A stretch of DNA of 64,000 bases. It comes from an uncultured Bacteroidia bacterium (GTDB lineage: Bacteria; Bacteroidota; Bacteroidia; Bacteroidales; UBA932). The stretch is from positions 186,001 to 250,000 of the forward strand of contig CACXPG010000003.1 of NCBI GenBank assembly GCA_902769525.1, in the 5' to 3' direction. The notes under the pieces are model-generated. The model saw only the letters and a list, made by a program, of their open reading frames with translations. It made no database searches and was not told where the DNA came from. Positions 49,222-57,349 of this stretch are shown here, piece by piece; positions within the stretch are counted from its first letter, which is position 1, and every line of letters begins with the position of its first letter. The position numbers and the translations under genes are program-made.

Positions 49222-50009
49222 AATTCTCCTCTTTCTATATCCTTGAAATAGTTGACGGTTCCAACCTTCAACTCTACGGTTGCGGCGTCGTCGCAGACGA
49301 TGATGCCCTTCTTGTGCATCTGGAGAATGCTGACAGTCCACATCTGGCTTATGCCCTCTTCAACGGCGTGGCGCAGAGCCCTTGCCTTGTTGTGTCCGTT
49401 TACAAGAATCATAACCTCTTCAGCGTCCATAATGGTTCCCACGCCTACGGTGAGGGCAGTCTTTGGAACCAGGTTGATGTCGTGGTTGAAGAATCTGGAA
49501 TTCGCGATGATGGTATCTGTTGTCAGATATTTCAGACGGGTTCTGGAAGTCAGGCTGGAACCCGGCTCGTTGAACGCGATATGGCCGTCTGGACCTATTC
49601 CGCCCATAAACAGGTTGATGCCGCCGTATGACTTGATCTTTTCCTCGTACCTTCTGCATTCAGACAGCAGGTCCTTGGCGTTGCCGTCGAGAATATTGAT
49701 GTTCTCGGCTGGAATGTCTATGTGGTTGAAAAAATTCTCCCTCATAAACGTATGGTAGCTTTCCGGATGGTTTTCAGGAATGCCAACATACTCGTCCATA
49801 TTGAACGTAACCACATTCTTGAAGGAAATCTTGCCTTCCTTGTAGAAATTCACCAGCTCCTTGTAAGTGCCGATAGGAGTGGAACCTGTAGGAAGTCCGA
49901 GCACAAAAGGACGGTCCGGTGACGGATCGAAGTCTGTAATTCTCTTAAGGATCAGCGATGCAGCCCATTTGGACATATCTGCATACGACTTCTGGATAAT
50001 CAGTCTCAT
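49218..50009 (-). CDS. nagB: Glucosamine-6-phosphate deaminase
   Basis: A 263-residue enzyme converting glucosamine 6-phosphate to fructose 6-phosphate and ammonia. Landmarks are [31 protein letters not shown] with the catalytic aspartate, and [17 protein letters not shown] with the active-site histidine. It is the last gene of a leftward run after recN (20 bases). Its TAG stop and the TAA of the convergent LysM gene share bases at 49218-49221, so no terminator fits between them. Confidence 0.96.
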   Translation of the reverse strand: MRLIIQKSYADMSKWAASLILKRITDFDPSPDRPFVLGLPTGSTPIGTYKELVNFYKEGKISFKNVVTFNMDEYVGIPENHPESYHTFMRENFFNHIDIPAENINILDGNAKDLLSECRRYEEKIKSYGGINLFMGGIGPDGHIAFNEPGSSLTSRTRLKYLTTDTIIANSRFFNHDINLVPKTALTVGVGTIMDAEEVMILVNGHNKARALRHAVEEGISQMWTVSILQMHKKGIIVCDDAATVELKVGTVNYFKDIERGEF

Positions 50010-50029
50010 AATATAATAGTTTTAAAATA

Positions 50030-51649
50030 TCATCTGTTCTCTCCAAGCAGCACCTCTGCATTCGCAACTGCCTGGGCTGTAGTTTTTTCTCCGCTAAGAA
50101 GGCGGGCTATCTCCATAACCCTTCCCTTTCCCTGAAGAAACTTCAGGCGCATGGTGTTCCTTCCGTCGCTGGACATGTCTTTGTAAACAAGTATATGCGC
50201 CACTCCCTTGCTTGCCACCTGCGGGAGGTGGGTGATGGCAATAACCTGCATATTCTGCCCCATATCGACAATCTGATGGCCCATCTTGTCTGCCACGCTG
50301 CCGGAAACTCCTGTGTCAATCTCGTCGAAGAACATCGCAGGCATCTTCAGACAGGAAGCCATCAGACTCTTTATGCAAAGCATAATCCTCGACAGCTCTC
50401 CTCCGCTGGCGACCTTGTCCAGCTCCACCATCTTCTCCTTCGGGTTGGCGGAGAACAGGATTCTCGGATTGTCTGACCCGTCGGGACCAAAGCCGTTGAC
50501 GCTGTCCACCTCCACACAGATGCAGGCGGAAGGCATCTCCAGATTCCTTATGCTCTCCTGAAGCCTTTCCTGTATTCTGGCGGCCGCCGCAACTCTTTTT
50601 GAAGTCAGCGTCGAAGCAATCTCCGCCCGCTTTCCCCTATGGGAGGCGAGCTCTTTTTCCAGCTTGCCTTTTTCCCACACAAGATCCTCAACTCCAGTAA
50701 CGGAAGCCTTCAGTTCATCTCTGAGGGCTATCAGTGATGATATGTCATTCCTGGAAAATCTCCGCATGACAGAGTAGAGCGCAGAGAGCCTTTCCTGTAT
50801 CTGCTCCAGCCTCCTCGGCGATGCCGATATCTCTTGCGCAAACTGCTGAAGGTCAGAAGCAATATCCTTGCACTCAACCCGGCAGCTCTCCAGCCTTGCG
50901 GAAAGGGATTCAATCCGTGGAACTACAGAAGAAAGCTTCTCCACATTCTTTATCGCCTCCTTGAGGTTCCTGACTACGGAAGTGTCTTCCCCATCCAGGA
51001 GAGATGCCGCGCCAAAAGCACTTTCCCTCAGCGATTCCGCATTCTCAAGCTGCCTTTGCTCCTGTTCCAGAGCTTCCAGCTCTCCTTCTGTCAAACAGGC
51101 TTCTTCAAGTCTTTTCAGGTCTTCGGACCTTGAGGCAGACTCGGCCTGAGCCTTCTGTATCTTCTGCTCCAGGGCCTGGATTCTCTCTTCCAGGTCTTTG
51201 ACGGCATTGTACTCCGCGCTGTAGCTTTCCAGAATCTTGCCGTTTTTGCTGAAGCCGTCTATCATTTCCAGCTGGAACCGGCGGCTCGAAAGCAGAAGGT
51301 TGCTGTGCTGGGAATGAATATCCATCAATGCAGAAGAAACCTCAGCCATCCGGGCGGCAGATACAGGCTCGTCGTCTATGAAAAAGCGGGAGCGCATAGA
51401 AGGAGATATCACTCTCCTGAGAATTGTCTGCTTTCCGTCCTGGCTGAAAATGGCCTCAACCACACAGTTTTTGCCCTCGTCGCGGAGGATTGAAGAATCT
51501 GCCTTCCCTCCCGACAAAAGAGAAACGGCGCCAAGCAAGACGGACTTGCCGGCACCGGTCTCTCCTGTTATAATCACCAGACCATCAGGAAATTCGATGT
51601 CGAGACTCTCTATGAGAGCATAATTCTGTATGGTTAGCCTCTCAAGCAC
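50030..51649 (-). CDS. recN: DNA repair protein RecN
   Basis: A 539-residue SMC-like ATPase acting in double-strand break repair. The N-terminal Walker A is GETGAGKS (about residues 30-37) in the segment IQNYALIESLDIEFPDG, a coiled-coil hinge runs from about 150 to 350, and the C-terminal half has the ABC signature ASGGELSRIMLCIKSL and MFFDEIDTGVSG (Walker B). The start codon is GTG at 51649-51647, which overlaps by one base the TAG stop of the omega-like gene upstream. Confidence 0.95.
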   Translation of the reverse strand: MLERLTIQNYALIESLDIEFPDGLVIITGETGAGKSVLLGAVSLLSGGKADSSILRDEGKNCVVEAIFSQDGKQTILRRVISPSMRSRFFIDDEPVSAARMAEVSSALMDIHSQHSNLLLSSRRFQLEMIDGFSKNGKILESYSAEYNAVKDLEERIQALEQKIQKAQAESASRSEDLKRLEEACLTEGELEALEQEQRQLENAESLRESAFGAASLLDGEDTSVVRNLKEAIKNVEKLSSVVPRIESLSARLESCRVECKDIASDLQQFAQEISASPRRLEQIQERLSALYSVMRRFSRNDISSLIALRDELKASVTGVEDLVWEKGKLEKELASHRGKRAEIASTLTSKRVAAAARIQERLQESIRNLEMPSACICVEVDSVNGFGPDGSDNPRILFSANPKEKMVELDKVASGGELSRIMLCIKSLMASCLKMPAMFFDEIDTGVSGSVADKMGHQIVDMGQNMQVIAITHLPQVASKGVAHILVYKDMSSDGRNTMRLKFLQGKGRVMEIARLLSGEKTTAQAVANAEVLLGENR

Positions 51650-51975
51650 TAAGATTCTATCTTGCGCCAGTAAATCTCTCCGTCCTCGAACTCTTTGATG
51701 GCTGTAAGAGTAGGCTTTGGAAGCCTCTCGTAATGGCGGGAAATCTCTATCTGCTCCCTGTTCTCGTACGTCTCTTCCAGAGTGTCGGCAACATTTCCCT
51801 GTGAGAATTCCTCAAGCTTCTCGCTCAGTTCCTTCTTCAGGGCAGCTGCTATCTGGTTGGCTCTCTTTGCAATAATAACAACAGACTCGTAAATGTTTCC
51901 TGTTGGCTCAGACAGCTTTATAACCTCTCTGGAAATGGTGTTGTCCGGTACTTTTGTAGCTTTCTTCTCTTCCAT
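51649..51975 (-). CDS. RNA polymerase omega-like subunit (RpoZ family, Bacteroidetes type)
   Basis: A 108-residue small protein between bamD (13 bases) and recN (1-base overlap). The middle part GNIYESVVIIAKRANQIAAALKKEL matches the omega-subunit helix that wraps the beta' C-terminus; the C-terminal part (ERLPKPTLTAIKEFEDGEI) is typical of the Bacteroidetes version found downstream of bamD. It would promote assembly of RpoC, encoded elsewhere in this window. Confidence 0.85.
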   Translation of the reverse strand: MEEKKATKVPDNTISREVIKLSEPTGNIYESVVIIAKRANQIAAALKKELSEKLEEFSQGNVADTLEETYENREQIEISRHYERLPKPTLTAIKEFEDGEIYWRKIES

Positions 51976-51988
51976 ATATTCTTTGCTT

Positions 51989-53107
51989 TTATTTCTTGTT
52001 GTCTTCCTGGTTCTTTTCCTTTTCTTCCTTGGCCTTGGCTTTAGCCTGCTCGTAAATCTTCAGAGCCTCCTCCCTTTCCTTTCGGGCCTTTCGCCTTTCG
52101 TTCTGCTTCTGGGTGCCGGATGTCTCCTCGTTCACCTTCCTTGCCACTGCGCTGCGGCTCTCGGCTTCCTTAACGGCTTTCTTGGCCTCCTTGATTGCCT
52201 TTCTGGTATTCTTGCGGTCTGCCCTGATATTCTTGGAAGACCTCGGAGTAACAGCCTCAGCCTTTGCAAGTTCTGCAGCGGCAGCCACCTGGGCTGAATC
52301 CAGACCTCCCTTCAGGCCTACATACTTCTGGGCCTTGACAAACATCTGGTCCAGTTCACGGCGCTCGCTCACGTTAGGATATTCTCCGACAAAATTGTAG
52401 TAATCGTCGATGAATGTCATATACCTCTCCTTCTGCTTCTCCCTGATACTGTTGAAAGCGTACTTGTAAGAAGAAAGAGCGGTGTAGTACAGGATCTCCT
52501 CACGGTAGCGGTTGTCGGAATTGTCCCTGAGAACGGTCTTGAAGGCATAGTGGGAAGACTTGTAGTCTTTCATCGTGTAATACAGCTTGGCCGACTCATA
52601 AGACTTGCGGTCCAGCCTTTCCCCGAACTCGTCCATCATGGCCTTGCAGACTTCGTAATACTCGCTGCGAGGGTTGTCATACATGAACTCGGCGATTGTC
52701 GCCATTGCTTTCTGAGTAGGAACCTGATCCAGTTCCCACCTGTAGGTTCCCTCATACAGGCACTTGATTCTCAAGAACTTTGCCTCTTCGCTCATAGGGC
52801 TTCTCGGGAACACTTCCAGGAACTTGTTGAAGTTCTGCTCCGCTGTGATATAGTCTCCATAGCGGTAGTTGCTCATAGCGTTGTAGAACTGCACGCTGTC
52901 TTCCTTGTCTGTACCCTGTGAAAGGAAGACCATACTCTCGAACAAGGATGCCGCCTTGCGGAACTTTCCCTTGTCGTAGAAGTACATCGCTCCCCTGAAT
53001 CTCTCTTCCAGGTCCTGGGTACGGAACAAAGACTCGTAATAACTCTTGCAGCCTGACAATGAAGCAACTGTCAGCAGCAAAATGGCTATAGCTTTAATGT
53101 TTCTCAT
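51989..53107 (-). CDS. bamD: Outer membrane assembly lipoprotein BamD, with long charged C-terminal tail
   Basis: A 372-residue lipoprotein (lipobox LSGC, Cys19 or so). Residues about 25-255 are the TPR region of BamD/YfiO, starting YYESLFRTQDLEERFRGAMYFY, which scaffolds BamA. From about residue 262 the protein continues with roughly 110 residues dominated by Lys, Glu, Ala and Arg (KAIKEAKKAVKEAE, ERRKAREK-like repeats), predicted coiled coil, not present in the usual BamD of about 245-280 residues. ATG at 53107 is chosen; an upstream in-frame start at 53224 lies within trxB and lacks a signal peptide. Confidence 0.9.
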   Translation of the reverse strand: MRNIKAIAILLLTVASLSGCKSYYESLFRTQDLEERFRGAMYFYDKGKFRKAASLFESMVFLSQGTDKEDSVQFYNAMSNYRYGDYITAEQNFNKFLEVFPRSPMSEEAKFLRIKCLYEGTYRWELDQVPTQKAMATIAEFMYDNPRSEYYEVCKAMMDEFGERLDRKSYESAKLYYTMKDYKSSHYAFKTVLRDNSDNRYREEILYYTALSSYKYAFNSIREKQKERYMTFIDDYYNFVGEYPNVSERRELDQMFVKAQKYVGLKGGLDSAQVAAAAELAKAEAVTPRSSKNIRADRKNTRKAIKEAKKAVKEAESRSAVARKVNEETSGTQKQNERRKARKEREEALKIYEQAKAKAKEEKEKNQEDNKK

Positions 53108-53117
53108 CTTCTGTCTT

Positions 53118-54044
53118 TTATTGGCCCTGCAGGAAGCGGTCCGCCTCAATGGCAGCCTTGCAACCTGAAGCCGCGGCTGTAATAGCCTGTTTATAATGTA
53201 CATCCGCAACATCTCCGGCGGCAAAGACGCCTTCGACGCTGGTCTTCGGAGAATCCGGAAGTGTCTGTATGTAACCTTCCTTGTCTGTCTTTATCCAAGG
53301 GGCGAAAACCTCTGAGTTAGGGTGATGGCCGACTGCAAGAAAAACTCCAGACACAGGCACTGTCCTCTCTGCTCCGGTAATCTTGTCTTCAATCTTTATG
53401 CCACTTACGCCTTTAAGGTCTCCGACAACCTCTTTTGGAAGGCTGTTCCACAAGACTTCTATGTTCTCTCTGGAAGCCACTTTCTCCTGCATCGCCTTTG
53501 AAGCCCTCATCTGGTCGCGGCGGATTATCATATACACCTTTTTGCACATACCTGACAGGTAAACAGCCTCTTCGCAGGCGGTATCCCCGCCGCCGATTAC
53601 AGCCACATCCTGCTTGCGGTAGAAGAATCCGTCGCAAGTGGCGCAGGCGCTCACGCCGCTTCCCCTGAATTCCTGCTCTCCGGGAATTCCAAGATATTTG
53701 GCGCTGGCTCCGGTGGCGATTATCAGCGTATCTGCCTCAACCTCCAGGTTTCCGTCCACAGTCAGCTTGAAAGGGCGGGATGAAAGGTCGCAGGAAGTGA
53801 TTGTGCCTGTGCGGATTTCGGCCCCCAATCTCTCTGCCTGGCGACGCATGTTGTCAACCAGGACAGTCCCGTCTATACCTTCAGGAAAGCCCGGGAAGTT
53901 CTCCACGACAGTGGTGGTGGTAAGCTGTCCTCCCAGCTCCATGCCTGTATAGACCACAGGAGCCAGATTGGCCCTTGCGGCATAGATTGCGGCGGTATAT
54001 CCTGCAGGACCGCTTCCTGCTATGAGTACTTTTATCCTCTCCAT
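53118..54044 (-). CDS. trxB: Thioredoxin reductase
   Basis: A 308-residue FAD enzyme reducing thioredoxin with NADPH. The FAD motif is VLIAGSGPAGYTAAIYAARA at the N-terminus, the redox pair is in SACATCDGFF (about residues 134-137), the NADPH motif is VAVIGGGDTACEEA, and the C-terminal FAD motif is GVFAAGDVAD. The start at 54044 is chosen since the longer reading frame from 54104 adds a non-conserved 20 residues overlapping the upstream gene. bamD starts 10 bases after its stop. Confidence 0.96.
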   Translation of the reverse strand: MERIKVLIAGSGPAGYTAAIYAARANLAPVVYTGMELGGQLTTTTVVENFPGFPEGIDGTVLVDNMRRQAERLGAEIRTGTITSCDLSSRPFKLTVDGNLEVEADTLIIATGASAKYLGIPGEQEFRGSGVSACATCDGFFYRKQDVAVIGGGDTACEEAVYLSGMCKKVYMIIRRDQMRASKAMQEKVASRENIEVLWNSLPKEVVGDLKGVSGIKIEDKITGAERTVPVSGVFLAVGHHPNSEVFAPWIKTDKEGYIQTLPDSPKTSVEGVFAAGDVADVHYKQAITAAASGCKAAIEADRFLQGQ

Positions 54045-54060
54045 ATCTCCAAAAAAGATG

Positions 54061-55029
54061 TTAGCCCGCAAATTTAGTAAATCTGTCGCGAATATGAAAA
54101 ACAAGTCTCTGTATCCAGACCAGAAGCAGAGACAGAGCCCACCTTGAAAGGAGTATTACCCACCAGATACCGCCGACCGAAACAAACAGTACAAGATCCT
54201 CAATATTGCTGTGGGATATACAGATGTGGGTGTTGAGAAGCTGTATGTCTCTCTGCGATATGCGTCCCCTCTCCTTTTCCTGGAACATTACTGCAGCTCC
54301 GTATGCCAGGCCCAGGGTGTTGGCCACAATCCACAGGAAGGAAGTGTCTGAAGGAAGGCCGAAAAGCTTCAGCGGCCAGCGGATGATGTCCGTCAGGACC
54401 TTCATTATGCCGAACTCGTTCAGAATCTGCTGCACTATGGAAAGCAGAAGTATCAGCACACTCATCTTCAGGCAGAGCTTCAGAAGCGAGAGAGCCCAGG
54501 GCCCGATGCTGGAAGCCAGGGTGATCTGCTCGTTAACCACCGTCCCTATTCTCCCCTGCTCCTCGGCAGGAAGTATCCTGTTAAGCACAAAGGCTAGAAA
54601 CAGCCCTCCGAAAGTCCTCTCCAGCACTATCCACAGGGCAGAAGACCCGGTTTTCTTCTGAACCGCCGTCTCCACGATCATATTGTGGGAACAAAGAACC
54701 AGCACCGCCAGAATGGTAACGCTGCGGGCTGAAAGGTTCAGGGATGCGCTGGCTGCTATCGCCGAGTAGACATTTACGAAATAACCGCTTACATAAGCCA
54801 GGGAGGCTTCTCCGGGCAGACCGATGAAACTCATCACCGGCTCAAGGCTCCGTCCCAGAATAGGCAGGACCCCGGTCAGACGGAGAATATATATGATGAC
54901 AGAGACTATGGCGGTGATTCTTATCACCCACCACATAGTCTTCAGGGCCCCAGGTATGGAGTCTCTAACACAAGAGGAAAGCCGCCTGCCAAAACCGGCA
55001 GATGGCTTTCCCTGGGAATCTTCTTTCAA
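54061..55029 (-). CDS. Gate-domain (nucleoside recognition) membrane protein
   Basis: A 322-residue polytopic protein with six to eight hydrophobic helices and two half-repeats, matching the nucleoside-recognition or Gate family (landmarks: CVRDSIPGALKTMWWVIRITA, and SFIGLPGEASLAYVSGYFVNVYSA). The start is probably TTG at 55029, because the family N-terminus lies upstream of the first ATG (codon 32). The TTG is in frame with, and 12 bases after, the TAA stop of rubrerythrin. Its substrate is not known; transport or regulation is only suggested by the family name. trxB starts 16 bases downstream. Confidence 0.8.
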   Translation of the reverse strand: MKEDSQGKPSAGFGRRLSSCVRDSIPGALKTMWWVIRITAIVSVIIYILRLTGVLPILGRSLEPVMSFIGLPGEASLAYVSGYFVNVYSAIAASASLNLSARSVTILAVLVLCSHNMIVETAVQKKTGSSALWIVLERTFGGLFLAFVLNRILPAEEQGRIGTVVNEQITLASSIGPWALSLLKLCLKMSVLILLLSIVQQILNEFGIMKVLTDIIRWPLKLFGLPSDTSFLWIVANTLGLAYGAAVMFQEKERGRISQRDIQLLNTHICISHSNIEDLVLFVSVGGIWWVILLSRWALSLLLVWIQRLVFHIRDRFTKFAG

Positions 55030-55041
55030 ACGGTACTGTTT

Positions 55042-55617
55042 TTAGTAATTCTCACACTTTACCTCAAAGTATGACTGAGGATGCTTGCATGCAGGGCACT
55101 CCTTAGGAGCGGTCTTTCCGCGGAATACATATCCGCAGTTACGGCACTTCCATACAACAGCCTCGTCCTTTTCGAATACCTTTCCGCTCTTGAGATTCTT
55201 CAGAAGGGCGCGGTATCTCTTCTCGTGAGCCTTCTCGGCGACGGCTATCTCCTTGAAGCACTTTGCTATCTCAGGGAAGCCCTCTTCCTTTGCGATCCTG
55301 GCGAACTCCGGATAGACAATCTTCCACTCCTCGAGTTCTCCGTCAGCGGCTGCCTTCAGGTTGTCGGCTGTAGAGCCAATGACTCCTGCCGGGAAAGATG
55401 CAGTGATCTCCACCATTCCGCCCTCAAGGAACTTGAAGAACTTCTTGGCGTGCTCCTTCTCGTTGTCTGCAGTCTCGGTGAAGAATGCGCTTATCTGCTC
55501 ATAACCCTCTTTCTTAGCGGCACTTGCAAAGAAAGTGTAGCGGTTTCTGGCCTGGCTCTCGCCTGCAAATGCGCAGAGCAGGTTCTTTTCTGTCTTTGTA
55601 CCTTTCAAACTTTTCAT
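55042..55617 (-). CDS. Rubrerythrin
   Basis: A 191-residue non-haem diiron protein that reduces peroxide in anaerobes. The ferritin-like domain has ESQARNRYTFFASAA and the EKEHAKKFF helix, then ELEEWKIVYPEFA and AEKAHEKRY ligands. The C-terminal rubredoxin-like domain has CRNCGYVF and CPACKHP. It fits a strict or aerotolerant anaerobe. A -7 element lies at 55654-55661. It is first in the run leading to trxB, a second redox protective gene. Confidence 0.95.
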   Translation of the reverse strand: MKSLKGTKTEKNLLCAFAGESQARNRYTFFASAAKKEGYEQISAFFTETADNEKEHAKKFFKFLEGGMVEITASFPAGVIGSTADNLKAAADGELEEWKIVYPEFARIAKEEGFPEIAKCFKEIAVAEKAHEKRYRALLKNLKSGKVFEKDEAVVWKCRNCGYVFRGKTAPKECPACKHPQSYFEVKCENY

Positions 55618-55653
55618 ATCGGTGATTATTGTTACAAGATTTCTTTAATAGGA

Positions 55654-55661
55654 CAAATGTA
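55654..55661 (-). promoter_or_regulatory. -7 element of the rubrerythrin operon
   Basis: TACATTTG on the minus strand, exact TAnnTTTG match, 36 bases before the start codon. No clear -33 TTTG at the usual spacing. Confidence 0.55.
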
Positions 55662-55668
55662 AGAAAAA

Positions 55669-56553
55669 TCATTGTTTACGAGGACGGGAGCAGAGGATAA
55701 TGATGAAGACGGCAGCAAATACCAGCAGCATTCCGGCAAGGGAATTAGCCGTGAATGTCTCCCCGAAGAAAATCACTCCGCAAATCACCGCCACCAGAGG
55801 TTCCATGCAGCCAAGGATTGCGGTAATCGTAGAGCCGGCCATCTGGATGGCGTAGATAAGGGCAAAGTCGCTCACCAGAGTCGGGATGATTGCCAGGGCG
55901 ATGGCATATTCCCACTGGTAGGAGGTTGACAGAGGAGAAAAATGCGCTCCCTTGACCAGCACGTTCACAAAAAAGATTATCGCCGAGAAAAACAGGACCA
56001 GGAAAGTCTGCTTCATCCCGTTCATCCTCATCACCACTGGAGTCTGGTTAACCCCCACCACATACGTAGGATATGTTATGACAGTAACCAAAACCAGGAT
56101 CAGGCCTGTCAGCGATATCTTCTCTCCTGTTATTCCCCCGCTCAAAAAGAAAACTCCCGCGATTCCTGCAACTATCGCGATTATCTTCCAGACGGAAACC
56201 TTCTCCCCGAAAAGCAGGATCATCGCCAGGGCCACCACTACCGGATAGAAGAAATGGATGGTGGTAGCCGTACCGCTGGAGATATACTTGTAAGATGCTG
56301 TCAAAAAGAAACTTGTGGCTGCATAGAATATAGACAGCAGCCCCATTGCCAGAATCTCCTTTCCGCTGCATCTTAGGCTCACTCCCTTGACCTTGCAGAT
56401 TATCCACATGAAGAAAGAGGCAAGGGCAAAACGGTAGAAGCACACGCTGTCCAGCTCCATCCCGCTCTTTAGCAGCGGTATGGAAAACAGCGGTATGAAA
56501 CCGAACGTAGCGCTGGCAAGCATCGCCAGCAGAAGCCCTCTGAATTTTCTCAT
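55669..56553 (-). CDS. EamA/DMT-family permease
   Basis: A 294-residue ten-helix membrane protein of the drug/metabolite transporter superfamily, with the two EamA repeats (AMLASATFGFIPLFSIPLL in the first, YAIALAIIPTLVSDFALIYA and LGCMEPLVAVICG in the second). ATG at 56553 is chosen over a TTG five codons upstream because a promoter element overlaps that region. Transport substrate unknown. It ends 51 bases upstream of rubrerythrin and does not clearly share its promoter. Confidence 0.85.
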   Translation of the reverse strand: MRKFRGLLLAMLASATFGFIPLFSIPLLKSGMELDSVCFYRFALASFFMWIICKVKGVSLRCSGKEILAMGLLSIFYAATSFFLTASYKYISSGTATTIHFFYPVVVALAMILLFGEKVSVWKIIAIVAGIAGVFFLSGGITGEKISLTGLILVLVTVITYPTYVVGVNQTPVVMRMNGMKQTFLVLFFSAIIFFVNVLVKGAHFSPLSTSYQWEYAIALAIIPTLVSDFALIYAIQMAGSTITAILGCMEPLVAVICGVIFFGETFTANSLAGMLLVFAAVFIIILCSRPRKQ

Positions 56554-56565
56554 GATTTGCGGCTG

Positions 56566-56573
56566 CAAAGATA
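56566..56573 (-). promoter_or_regulatory. -7 element of the EamA permease gene
   Basis: TATCTTTG on the minus strand, exact match, 12 bases before the ATG at 56553. It rules out the upstream TTG start at 56568 if used. Confidence 0.55.
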
Positions 56574-56609
56574 AAATAATTGAAAGCTATAACGGATTCT
56601 ATTTTTAAG

Positions 56610-56617
56610 TAAATTTG
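56610..56617 (+). promoter_or_regulatory. -7 element of the racemase-symporter operon
   Basis: TAAATTTG, exact match, 21 bases before the start codon at 56639. It is divergent from the EamA promoter across about 40 bases. Confidence 0.55.
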
Positions 56618-56638
56618 TACGATTGAATCATTAAAAAA

Positions 56639-57343
56639 ATGAAAACAGACAAGACACTTGGAGTATTGGGCGGTATGGGCCCCGCCGCTACAGCTGATTT
56701 TCTTATGCTGCTGGCAAAGAAAGACCCTGCAGAATGCGATCAGGAGCATCCGAGAATGATTGTTTACGAATATACCGAAACCCCTGACCGAACCACCTAT
56801 CTTCTGGGAAAAGGCCCTGACCCGAGGCGCTATCTGAGGGAAGGGCTTGACACCCTGATCAAATGGGGGGCGGACTACCTGTGCGTAACCTGCAACACGG
56901 CCCATTATTTCATAGACGAGTTCCGCAGCGAGCTTTCAAAGCCCGTAATACATATCATAGACGAGACCATCCGCAAGGTGAGCAAGGTCTCCCCTTCCGG
57001 AGCCTGGCTGACAGCCACCCTGGGAACGATGAAGACCGGCCTGTACCAGAGGCACGCCAAGGACAGCGGCTATAACTTCGACATAGCGGACTACCAGACT
57101 CAGGTGGACATCCACGACGTCACGGACCTTGTCAAGGCCGGAAAAATCGAGGAAGCCGGAAAGAAATTCCGCCCTATCATAGAAGGCCTGTGGAAAATCA
57201 AGGAGCAGCCGATAGTGGGAGCCTGCACCGAGATCCCTATCGCCTATGCCGCCACCGGGCTGGACCCGAAGATGCACATCAGCAGCCTTGACGCCCTTGC
57301 AGACGGCTGCGTAAGAGAACTATATGGTGTTGAATTATATTAA
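56639..57343 (+). CDS. Aspartate/glutamate racemase family protein
   Basis: A 234-residue cofactor-independent racemase of the Asp/Glu superfamily. The N-terminal TLGVLGGMGPAATADF is characteristic, and the two candidate catalytic cysteines are in VTCNTAHYF (about residue 84) and GACTEIPIAY (about residue 195). The related, different enzyme MurI is also encoded in the window, so this one may make D-aspartate or act on another acidic amino acid. A symporter for acidic amino acids starts 6 bases after the stop, a functional pair. Confidence 0.88.
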   Translation: MKTDKTLGVLGGMGPAATADFLMLLAKKDPAECDQEHPRMIVYEYTETPDRTTYLLGKGPDPRRYLREGLDTLIKWGADYLCVTCNTAHYFIDEFRSELSKPVIHIIDETIRKVSKVSPSGAWLTATLGTMKTGLYQRHAKDSGYNFDIADYQTQVDIHDVTDLVKAGKIEEAGKKFRPIIEGLWKIKEQPIVGACTEIPIAYAATGLDPKMHISSLDALADGCVRELYGVELY

Positions 57344-57349
57344 TCGCCG

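Noticed and set aside
53108..53224. Longer bamD start overlapping trxB
   Set aside because: The added 39 residues are not a signal peptide, while the ATG at 53107 gives a proper lipobox signal.
54045..54104. Longer trxB start
   Set aside because: The added 20 residues precede the conserved N-terminal FAD motif and overlap the upstream gene.
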